Assembly (NCBI RefSeq): GCF_048128805.1
Contig: NC_136017.1
Location: 7,393,807-7,457,806 of the forward strand
Direction: 5' to 3'
DNA from: Centroberyx gerrardi
Taxonomy: Eukaryota > Chordata > Actinopteri > Beryciformes > Berycidae
DNA: 64,000 nt
In this document: positions 49,332 to 61,300 of the stretch, piece after piece
Layout of the letters: every line of letters begins with the position of its first letter
Position numbering within the stretch: position 1 is the stretch's first letter
The notes under the pieces: model-generated
What the model was told of the DNA's origin: nothing
Database searches by the model: none
Seen by the model: the letters and a program-made list of their open reading frames with translations, nothing else
Made by a program: the position numbers and the translations under genes

Positions 49332-52300
49332 ACATACACACAAACACACACACACACAAACTTGCTTTAATCCACTGCCAGCCCTCCTCCGCCTGACATT
49401 CTGTCTTAATGACTACAAAGGCCTGCTGGAGCTCAGTATCCCGACCGGGGCTCCTTGCAGTGATAGTTGCCATGGCAACCCATTAATTCTTAAAGGCACT
49501 CTGCTCCCCTTGGTGCAGATTCAAAAACACAGACTTGCCCCATCACACAAAGGTCCCCTGAGTCTTAAAGGCAGGCATGGCATTCAAAATCGGGGGTAAA
49601 CAAAATAGATATTCCTAGTGGAAAACATTTCTATTATACACTGTGTGTGTGATGTCCCTGCGGTGTGTCTATATATTGTATGGCAGTGTGTGTGTGTGTG
49701 TGTGTGTGCAGCGTTTGTGCTGCTCAGAGTGTGTCGATTCAGCTCATGTGAAAGCAACCTGCACTTCCCCACTTTTGTCAACAATGTGAGCGCTCACTCC
49801 CGTAGCTCACCAGCAGCACTAGGCCAGCCTTGCCATATTAGGCCAGTGGAGTCCAACTTGCGAGGAGTATTTTTAGCCGCCCCCTTGTTCTCTCTGGTAA
49901 TTGCAGTCTGCTTTATGTCCCAGTGTGAGATTAATGCTGCAATCATGGAGCTTGTGTTTTTTTTTTTTTTTCATCTTAGTAGATTTCACGCTGCAGGGCT
50001 TGGAGTCAGAAGTTGTCAAAATGTGGTGGGAGATTATATGAGTCATTTTAGCTGGTTGGGAGCAGAGTAGATGTTTGGCACTGTAAGCCAACATAGTGGG
50101 AGAAGGATAATTTAAAGGCTGCAAGGAATTTCAAACCTCGATATGGTAAAGTAGATTAACACTGTATTAAAATATCCATGCTTAAAACATAAAAAAGTAA
50201 GAGAATTCCCAGCTTTTTGTTCATTTAACAATATTCTCAGTATCCTCTTTTGAGTCTGTTTGGTCTTGGTTTGTAGTGTGAAAGAGCACCAAAACACTCA
50301 TTAAATGGCACTGTATTCAACGTTGCCTTGCTGTATTTCAGGATGGATAGCAGGAGTGGAAGAGAAATTGGAAATGACAGTGATAGGAAAAGCAAAAGAG
50401 AGAATAGAGGATGCGATTGGAGGGAAAGATTAGCTGGCTAGGTCCATGCAGCCGTTGTGTAAGAGTTGGCAGGTTTACGTAAATACTCCCGGGAGTTAGC
50501 CCTTGGTACACAGACGCTGCTCAGAGATGTGAATGTAGGTAGGTTATTCTGTATTATTCTTGTTCCTTAAAGCCAGCATAACGACACTGCAAGAGAATAT
50601 CACTTAAACGTAATAACTCAGCATGAAGTTTCAGCATTTTTTGAGGGGTGGGAGTCTTTGAAGTTAAGCTTTTATGTGCTATAACTCAGCTCTTATACAT
50701 GTATAAATTCGTATAGATGTTTATACACTTCTAATGTATATATTGTTGATCATGTATGCTTTTCACCATGACTTATTTCACCTACAGCAAATGACACTGT
50801 TCCTTTTCCGACTGTTGTGTCAGTTATTTATACACAATTATCTTTCCATTTAATATGATCACATGAAAATGATCTGAATATGGCTTTCATTGTGTTACTT
50901 TTGTCTTTTACATGAGGGAAAGTATTCATTCTGTTCCATTCATAGATTTTGTTCGTTTTCAGTCAGTTGTCAGAGTGTTATCTGCTGCTGCCAGAGATAT
51001 GGGGTTTTTGAGGTTTTTAGAGAGAGTTAGAGAGAGAAGCCGAGACAGAAAGAGAAGGAAAGTAAAAGAGAGACAGATACGGAGTCTGAGAGAGAGGCAG
51101 GGTGGCGGTGCTTTGTATTTCTCTATCCAGCGGTGAGTTAATTTGGACTTTAGGAGAGGCAGCTAGGACTCCAGACACAGCGTCTGCTCTGGAACTCCAT
51201 GGGAATAAGCGAATGATTGGGTCAGGGATTTAGGGATTAATTCATTATCTGTTCAGTTACGGTCACTTCAGAGAGGTCCCTAAGCTCTGCGGGTGTATGT
51301 ATGTGTGTGTGTGTCTGCGCGTGTGTGTGTGTGAGGGGGTGCGTGTGCCTGCGCACGTGTCCCACTCATCTCTAACTCACAGCTCTGTGTTGCCAACTGC
51401 TCATCTTGGCAAAGATATTCATCTAGAGAGACACAAGTACATAAACATCAAAGCTCTAACAGATTGTTCCCATCCAAAGGTTTAGCAAGCCGCCATGGTG
51501 CCGCGCTAAACCATATTTCTTAGAGATTTACTTAATATCCCAAATTAAGAAGTGTGCAAATCAGAAATTACTTATAGAAAAAAAAAACCCAGATTTTCAT
51601 GATTCCATGAAAGTAGCTGCTCTACAGTTATAATTCAATTATATTTCTGTCCAATATCGCTCCAGAGCCAACCCACGCGCAGTGTGGGACGCCAGCCTCG
51701 TCCTGGGAAGTCAGCAGTCCCATCCAGTCGGACGAGGAGTACCTCAGCCCGCAGGAGGAGGCGATGGAGCTCGGGGACTCGCCCGTCCCGAGTAAAACTG
51801 TCCACTTCAAAGAGCCTCCCTCGTTTCAGGTAGGAGACACTTTCCGAGTACCGTTAATCAAAAGGGAATACATGCTAACGTTGATAGTGTCTTTAGACAA
51901 GGCAAAGCAAATTATTTATATAGCACATTTCGCACACAAGGCAATTCAAAGTGCTTTACACAAGGTATATAAGATATTAGATAAAAATACAGGTTAAGAT
52001 AAAAAAAACAAAAAGAGATCATGAAGTGTATAAGAAGAGAGAATAAATAAAGAATTAAAATGCATAAGAAAGAGAATAAACACTTTGGTATACTAACAGT
52101 CAAAAGTTTGGACACACCTGATTGAAAGTACAATGTTTTTCATTCTCTTAAAGCCATTTTGATCTAAAGGCTTATGCTTAAATGCTTGAAATGTGTTTTT
52201 TTAGACAAATATAAATAGAGAAGTTGATGCCTATGTATCAAGGCAAAGGGCGGCTACTTTAAAGAATCTAAAATATAAGATAGTTTTAATTTAACACATT

Positions 52301-55300
52301 TTTGGTCACTGCATAATTCCATTTGTACTTATTTCATAGTTTTGATGTCCTTACTATTATTCTAAAATGTGTAAAATAGTAAAAATGAAGAAAAATGTGT
52401 GTTTTGACTGGTAGTGTATGCTGTGATTCTTTACCAGGTGGCACCGTGTGACCAAGGGGTGATCGAGGGCCAAGAGGTCGTCATCTCAGCGAAAGTGAGA
52501 GGGCAGCCCAAACCCATGGTTTACTGGTAAGATGCTTTTCAACAAGGCTTTTTCTTTTACAGCATACAGGCATCTGAAGCCGTTACATAAGTCAGAGCCC
52601 ACGGCCCAAAGTCACGTACTGCTTCCCTCTCACATCGCCGCCCTCTAGTAGACACCTGAGTGTAAGCGGTTGTGACAGCCACTTTATATCGATCCAGGTC
52701 GAAGGACAGACTCACGGTGAAGACCGCCGGGCGATTCGCCGTGCGCGAGACGGAGGACGGCACCAGCGAAATGAGAATCGGCCCGGCCCAGAGGTCCGAT
52801 GCGGGGCTTTACGTCTGCAGGATCATCAACGAGCACGGAAGCAAGCAGAGTGAATGCAGACTGGAGGTCAGAGGTGAGTGATGAAGAATTGAACGTGTCT
52901 GAAATAAAAAAATGGCCAGCTGTTGCTGAATGATGAAGGTACATGAAGGTTTTGTGACCTTTCTGAGAGAGAAACTTTAAATTATTGCCTTGAAGCACAT
53001 CCAAGTGTCATTCAATTTCAGTGCATTTACATCAAGATTCGATTCATGAACATTATGATCTGGTTTTTGGTGAAAATTGAGAATGAAATGATTGGGATGG
53101 GTCTGGTTTCAAATGTGAACTAGTGAATAAATGAATGACGCCTCACCTCCTACCTCAGTCCTCAAGAAGTTCATTGAAAAAATGAAATGAAATGGACTTA
53201 GCTGTTACTTTTATGTTTTCATCAGCAGGTTCAGCACAAACAGCGCTGTCCATCACCAGAGAGGTAGGGGCCGTGGCAGTGAGGGCCGGCGAATCGGCCA
53301 TGTTTGAGTGTCACATGACCGGGCCTCCAGACGTCGATGTGGACTGGTTGTCCAATGGGAAGCTGATCCAGCCGGCGTTGCTCAACTGCAAGATTCACTT
53401 TAATGGCAAGAGGTGCGTTCAAGGGCCGTAAAATGTCTTAGTGTTTCCTTTGTCAGCCTTCTTTGTGCTGTGTTCTTTTAAATTGTGTTCTTTTTATTCT
53501 CATTCTATTTTTATTGTCATTTGCTGTATTCCTGTGAAGCACTTTGTAACTTGTGTCAAGAAAAGTGCTCTATAAATAAAGTTTATTGTTATTATAATAT
53601 AAGGAATTGTTTTTTAGAAGTGTATGAGAATCTGGACCAAACTGAGTCAGTATTTCAAACTCATTCTCCCTAATTTCATGAGCATAATTTTTTTCACATG
53701 ATGGATATCTCATTTTGGAATGAAACTCTTCAAATGTTAAATTACTGAATTATTGAACTTTACTGTTTTATCTTACAGGTGCCGTCTCCTGCTAAATTCA
53801 GTACATGAGGATGATAGTGGGACATACACTTGCAAGCTGAGCACTGCCAAAGGTGAAGCTACATATACTGTTATCCCATTTGTTTAAGAGAAGGGGAAAC
53901 AGTCATATTCAGTTGTTTTGATTGAGGATAAATTTGTGAAAATGGGAGTCATAAGAAAATCTGCTGCCTTTTTCCAATCATATGGTGTCACTTCTGAAGT
54001 TAAATAACTATTATTATTATTATTGTTATTACTAATTTTCATTTCACTCTGTACTGCCTGATCCATTAAAGGCTCCTTCTTTTTTCTTTACAGAGGAGTT
54101 GACCTCCAGCGCAAGCCTCAAGGTCACTCCCTCCAGGGAGCCGCTGTTCACCCGCAAACTGGACGTCCTGGAGGTGATCGAGGGCCGCACCGCCCGATTT
54201 GACTGTAAGGTCAGCGGGTCGCCTGCCCCCCGCGTCACCTGGATGCATTTTGGTAAGAATCTGCAGCATTATGTCTGATATTCAATGCAGAGAAAAAAGA
54301 AAAAAGAAAACAAAGGAAAGTAATATAAGAAGAAACAGAGTGCGGGCTTTCTTTGTTTATTTCAAGATTGTTCCCTGATATTCAATGCATCATGCTATAG
54401 TATGGTTTTATAGGTAACTGCCAACTATCAATGCTTCAGAGACAACGCATTGTTTCTTAACCGTTTCTGTTTTGCCTAACCGACCTCCAGAGACGGCAGT
54501 GGAGGAGAGCGATAACGTTCACATCCTCCAGGAGGGCGGCCGTCACTCGCTGGTCATCGCCCACGTCAGCAGCGACACGGAGGGCTTCTACACAGCCGTC
54601 GCTCAGAACACTCACGGGAAGTCTGAGTGCACCGCCGAGCTCTACATGCAAGAACCCCGAGCTGCCATCTCTTCTCACATGTAAGAAACTTTCATTCATG
54701 GAAAAAATCTCTGTAAACCACTGTGACTCTTCTTTTCAAAAGCTGTGAGTTATTAGCCACTTGCAACAGCAAATCTGCACAACTTAAGTTCATGCTTATG
54801 AAGTTGGGTATAGCTTTGCATGGTATTCAGTGAATCGCACTTCTACATTACCCAGTCTAAATTGTTTAACTCAACAAGTGTGTCTGTGAAGTGGGATTTC
54901 AACTGGACCCGCCTCCGTCAGCAGCAGTGTATGTGAAGGTGGTATCTGCCTTTGTTTGGTTTGAGCAGTGAGTGTTCGGCTTCTCGCCTGACTGCACTCA
55001 GCTGCTCTCGTCAAGTTTCCAGACGAGGCGAAAAACATCTCAAACGCACCTTATGTTGCTACTCGTCCCCTCTCCTCCTCCCTGGTGTCCATTTGCGCTG
55101 GAAAAACAGCGCCCTCCTACTGTTTTGTGCTGTAAAGCAATCTCCATTTGTGTCATAAATCAATCTAGAAGAATTCCTGCAAAATCCAACCCGGCAGCAC
55201 ACAATGTAAAATGAGTAGTGTGCAGTGTAGAGGCTGGTAGAGGCTGCCAATCTTCTTGGCAATGCTCTTGTTTGTTTGCTTCTGTAATTATACTAATGTC

Positions 55301-58300
55301 TCAAAATGAATGTGGTAATGATTTATTGATGTTAAAATGCCACACGTAGTTTCTTTTAAGTGGATTTTAGCCACACCCTTCATCTTCATTAATATCCCGT
55401 CTCTATTTTTCATAAGTTTTATGTCATCACTCTGTTTCTCCTCCCTCTAGGGCTAAATTGGAGAAGATGCCATCGATCCCTGAGGAACCTGAGGTCCTGG
55501 AGAGCGAGGTGGAGAGGAGGACCATGCCAGACTTTGTCAAACCTCTGGCCGATGTGGAAGTGGTCGAGGGGAAAGAGGCGGTGCTGAAATGCAAGGTGGC
55601 GGGCCTGCCCTACCCAACCATCGCCTGGTACCACAACGGCAAGCGCATCGACAGCAGTGAAGAACGAAAAATGACCCAGTGTAAGAAAAACAAGAAAAAC
55701 AAAGGCAGGGTTAGGGTGATAATACATTGGGAACTTCTTTCAGGCAATATTGCCTTCATCAAAGATTTGAAAATGGGACAAAAACTTTACTACCGCAAAA
55801 GTTTGTGTATCATCATGGCCTTTAGATCCACACTGGGATATTTAGAGGGATGATTCATCACTCGGTGTCTCTGTTCTCCAGACAGGGATGTCCACAGTCT
55901 GGTCATTCGGAGCATCTGTCACGCTCACGGGGGCGTCTACAAGAGTGTCATCTCCAACAAAGTGGGCAAGGCAGCCTGCTATGCACATCTATACATCACA
56001 GGTAGGGACCGCAGCAGAGTGTGAACGTTTCGTGTTTTATTTCAGAGTGACAGAGTACAACGGTTACCACTTTGTGTGTCTTTATTTATTTTACAACAGA
56101 TATTGTTCCTGACGCCCCTGATGGCCCTCCGGTGATAGAGGCCATTACAGGGAAAACTATAAGCCTTAGTTGGAAGAGACCAAAGAGGCTTGACCCTTCA
56201 TTAGGTAGGAGAGCAATAAGTTTGTTATGAGTATACTGTGATCTCCCTGGCTTGGATATTTCTCCACATCAATTCACCAGATTCTAAATTGTTTCAACCA
56301 TTTTCTGTTCTCTCTTTGCTAAATTAAAGCAGGTTTGTAGATGGGAAAGTCAATAGCTATGTTTCCATCCAGCTGTCAAGCGAATATTAAGCAAAGTTTT
56401 GAAATGTTGCAAATAATAAAATGCAAATCAGGTGTGTTTCCATCAGCTGGGTGGAAGCGAATAAATAGGTTTCCTGAACGTAGAAAGAAAGATTAAAGAA
56501 GAAGAAAAATGGAAAGTGTCTTTCAAGAATTGATTAGTATTGGACGTGTTTTTATTGTTATTTGATGCCAACTATTGGGAATATCTGAGATGACAGCAAA
56601 TGTGTTTCCATCATGATTTATCACATAATTTCTTTCGTGACAAAAAAAAAGCGTCCATAAAAACTTTTTCTGTGATCTTCGGGGAAAATTTCATCAAGAT
56701 TGGTTGTTTCTAATCTGGTACATCATAATTTACATTAAAATACTTGGAGGGAAACCTAGGTATTGATAGCATGTGTTTTCTTCTTGTTCTTGTTTTCTTA
56801 TTTTTTCCTAAGATGTTTTTCTTAAGCCCCTTGGTGTTTCATATCTCACCTGCACAAATATGAGTAATGCATTTTATCATACCAGTGTTTTAACCCTTTA
56901 CCTCTGTGTTTTACCATTGTCCAAATAAATAAACTACACCTATGTTTGCAGACACCAGCTCCTTGCTGTATGCCGTCCAGCAGCAGCCTCTGGGCTCCAT
57001 CCAGTGGTCCATCACAGCCTCCAACCTGAGGGAGACCAGCTACACCGTCACCTCTCTGTCCAAGGGAGTCCGCTACGCTTTCAGGGTCCTAACGTCCACC
57101 GGCAAGACCTTCAGCAAACCGTCAGCCTCCACCGACCTGGTCCAGCTCTTAGACAGAGGTACCAAGGCTTTATGTATTTTTCTGGTGTTGTGTGTTTTTA
57201 TTGCTTCTAATGCTACTTTATTACTTTCTCTTATTACTGTTATTTTTAGTTTGACTTGACTTCAATGGCTGCAAGTCAGTGTCATAAATTGTTGGAAATC
57301 TGCTAATAATAATATAATAATACTAAGTACTACTACTATTACTACATAAAAGAAAACTGTATTTAAATTGCACTTTTCATAACTTGTCCTGCTGCTTCCA
57401 TTAAGATTTATACGTCATTAAGAGACAGAAATAATATAATTTCAGGCTAAACTGATCTGATTTAGTCCTTGGATATCTGAAGTCATCGTTTTTAATCTCT
57501 GACCCCTTTAGGACCCTATTTGAGGAAAGCTCCAGTCATCGTGGACAAGCCTGACATCGTGTATGTGGTTGAGAACCAACCTGTGAGCATCACCATCACG
57601 CTCAATCACGTGCATGCAGCCGTCACCTGGAAAAGGTTAGTTCCTCTGTCAGTGAAACGATACAGGTTGATATGTAAGGGATATTGAACGGCAAGTCGGT
57701 CATAATCGCAAAATGATCACAATACAAGTGCAGTCTGCAGGAGTGAAGTAAGTGAAGGCAGCACTGAATAGATGGCTTTTGAGTCTGGATTTAAATACTG
57801 AGACAAGTGTGTGATTCTCTGGCAAGAGCTGGAAGCAGAGGGAGGAGGCCCCACAGGAGAAGCTTCTGCCCCCGGCTATTTCCTTTCAAATGTGTGGAAT
57901 AAGGAGTCCTGCAGCTGCTGTACTGCAGTGGTTCTCAATCTCTATCTAACTGGTAAGATAATAAACCAGCAACAGTCTGAACCACTGCTGTACTGTGATG
58001 CAGGGCTGTAGCACTCAGTCTTGAGTCCAGTCTCGAGACAATTTTTCTGAGGTCTTGGACTTGTCTCGGTCTCGGTCTCAGCCACTATTGGATCTTGACT
58101 TGATTTCCTGCCTATCTCAAAATACAAAAAAATTGTAATTATATTAATGCTTGGTTTATTTTCTCCCCAATACTACGAAAAACTGGAGGGATTTCACCTG
58201 TAGAAACCTGTGTATCTAATGGTCCTCAAACTTCTATGCACTGATTAGTCAGTTCTTATGCATCGATTCGTTGGATGTTGAAGGAGTTCCTGCAGATAGA

Positions 58301-61300
58301 TCTACATCTCTGTTAAGAAACTCCATAAGCATTATTTTGTCATTTGGAAAGGCATACACACTGTTTATTGTCTATTTTGGTCTTGGTTTAGACTCTGGCT
58401 CTGGTCTTGGTGTTGATTTGATCTCGCTCCCTTTTAGACCCGGTCTTCACTTGGTCCTGGTCTTGGAATTGACTTGGACTCAACTAAGGCGTTCTTGACT
58501 GCAGCCCTGCTGTAATGTACTGTGATGTGCTTCAACACAGTTAAAATAGACTTTGAATATCTTGTCTCTGTCTTCCGCAGGAGGGGGGTGGTGCTGGTCA
58601 ACAGACCAGGGATGTATGAGATGAGCATGCCAGACGACGATCAGCACTCCCTGAAGCTCCAGCGGGTCAGGAGCACAGACGCCGGCCAGCTGGTGGTTAT
58701 GGCCAACAACCAGTTTGGCAGTGACCTCTGCACACTTCAACTGGCCATGGCAGGTCAGTTCATGGTCAAAATGTAGAGCACAATACATTTTTCACTATTT
58801 GAGAAAAGTGAAACCTATTCTTAGAAAGTGATTTCTGATATGAAAGTCATCCAAGTTGCTAGTTAGTAAACTCATGAAAACATTTAAAGCTGCACGAGGC
58901 AATTTTGCAAGTTCGCAGCTCCAAATGGCAGCTGGGGGTAGCTGTTGGAAAAAATGTTTAACTTCAGTGCCCAGAAATCCTGTAACATGACGTCAGTAAA
59001 CTGCACACAGCACACTCATGTTTAAAACCCGGCCGTCTGTGATGCTTTATACCAAAGGAAACCAAAGAGACGAGAGAGGAAAAGATCAAACGTTGGTGAG
59101 TCCAGCTGCTCACTGCTGTTTAGGAGACAGTTTGGATTTCGCTTTTAAGTTTCGATTCGCCAATTCCTCTGGGTGGAGAAGAGTCCAGACTCGACACCAG
59201 AATTTCATTTTGGGCAAATAGGGAGAATCTACGGCATCTCAATTAGGGGAATGGGACTTTCTTCTCTACTGCAGCCTCACTTTGTGATTTAGGCTGATAA
59301 AACAGATTTATTTTTACATAAACATTGTGCCTAGTGTAGCTTTAAGTTACTAGCTATTAGCCTATAAACATCTTTACTTAAAAACTACTTTTGTAGATCA
59401 TCTATATATGTGAATATATATGTGAATATATGTAATCATCTATATTTTTTAACTAATGAGTGATGAATTTCAAATAATAATTTCCCTAAAAAATGTCTTT
59501 AGTGTTTTCAAATGAAACCTTTAATTTCTTGTGACTTTTGCCTTTTGGGACCAACAGATTTTAGAATATAAAAATGTCAGCATCCTCATAGGGCTTTTAT
59601 ATTTAAAAGTAAGCGTTTAAGAATGCTTACTGTGGCCAAAAGAAGGTAGAAAGCAAAACAGATTCATGATCATTATCAAGGTCATTATAATCAACAATTT
59701 AGGAGGACATTCATCCTTATTTTAATCTAATGACACAGACTCAATACACATTAAACCCTGGAGATTGCATAAGGACAGCGAGTAATTACTCTCATTCAGG
59801 TATCCATTAAAGACCAGTTATAATGTTGAATCCATGCTAACTGGCTGCTATAATATGGGAGGTGTTTTCAAGCATCGTGGGCAGAAGGACAACTCACTGG
59901 TTTCTTGCTCCTTATCTTTTGGTAGTGGCGCCTAAGTTTGAATCCATCATGGAGGATTTGGATGTGGATATTGGAGAGACGTCCCGTTTGGCTGTTGTGG
60001 TTGAGGGGAAACCAGACCCAGATATTCTGTGGTATAAGGTATGATATTAGAGAGTGGAATAATTATCATCTTGTATATATTTCTAAAACACCAGAATGTC
60101 TGTTAATAGATAATAGATTGAATTTTGAGACCAAACTGAACATTGTCAGTTTTTAGATCCAGTTCTTCGTCATTAATTGTTTGGGTTTTTTTTTTAGACC
60201 AAGCTGAATATTAACAGTTGATTGGTTGGTTGCAGGATGATGTTCTTCTCTCTGAGAGCAGCCATTTCACATTCGTGTACGATGACCCAGAATATTCCCT
60301 TGTGGTCCTCACCGCCCGTCCAGAAGACTCCGGTGTGTACACCTGCACCGCCAAGAACCTGGCCGGCTCCAGCTCCTGCAAGGCTGAACTCACTGTTCAC
60401 ACAGGTTAGCAGTCCAACATGACATCAACAACACCGTATCCAGCACCGTTCTGTGGTGAAGATAGACTTTCCATGTAGACAACTTTATCCTATTAAAGGA
60501 TAATTAAGATTATGTTCAACCTGGGCCTTATTTTCCTAGTTTTTGCCATCATGACGATTGATTATGTTAAAAAAATGTGTCACTTACTTCACTAAAGAGC
60601 AAGCTCCAACAGTTGAACCCAAAAAGCGATCATAAATTTAGACCAGTCAGTGTCACCCATAGACTGCAAGGGATACCAAAAAAAAAAAACAGCGCCCTTC
60701 ATTCGAGCTATAAACTCACATTTGAAGTAACTAGACTTGATCTAACAATGAGACTTATATAAGACTATATGCTTGATTCTGTCATATGATCATTTCAAAG
60801 AATATGATACATATCAGTGAAAAATACATCCATAGATTTTAATTCTAATTTAAGTAAAATAAAAATTCTATAAGGCAGCAGCTTTATATATGAGGAAATT
60901 AGTGGCTATGTCCATGATTTTCAGTAGCATCTTACCGTCTCTCACTAGGGAACACATTGCAGCCAGCCTGCTGAAGCTCTCCCTGAAGGCATGGCAGGCT
61001 GCTTTTCTTTCTCCCATAAGACAAAGTTGAAATGCCTGTTTGTGCATTGCTATATGTACTTGACATTACATATCTCTAGTGTCTGTGGAGGGTAGAGAGA
61101 GAGAGAGGGGGAGATTTTTCGTCTGATTTGGTTTGATTTGCAGCTGAATTATCCTTTAAAACAAATGGTAAACAACATTGGTAATATGCCAACCCAACAG
61201 AAGCTTTGCATGGTTTGCTCATTATTTTGTTCTTCAAATATCCAATGAGAAGGAATGGAGCTATTCGACTAAAATGCTTTAATGCACACTGATCTAGGAG

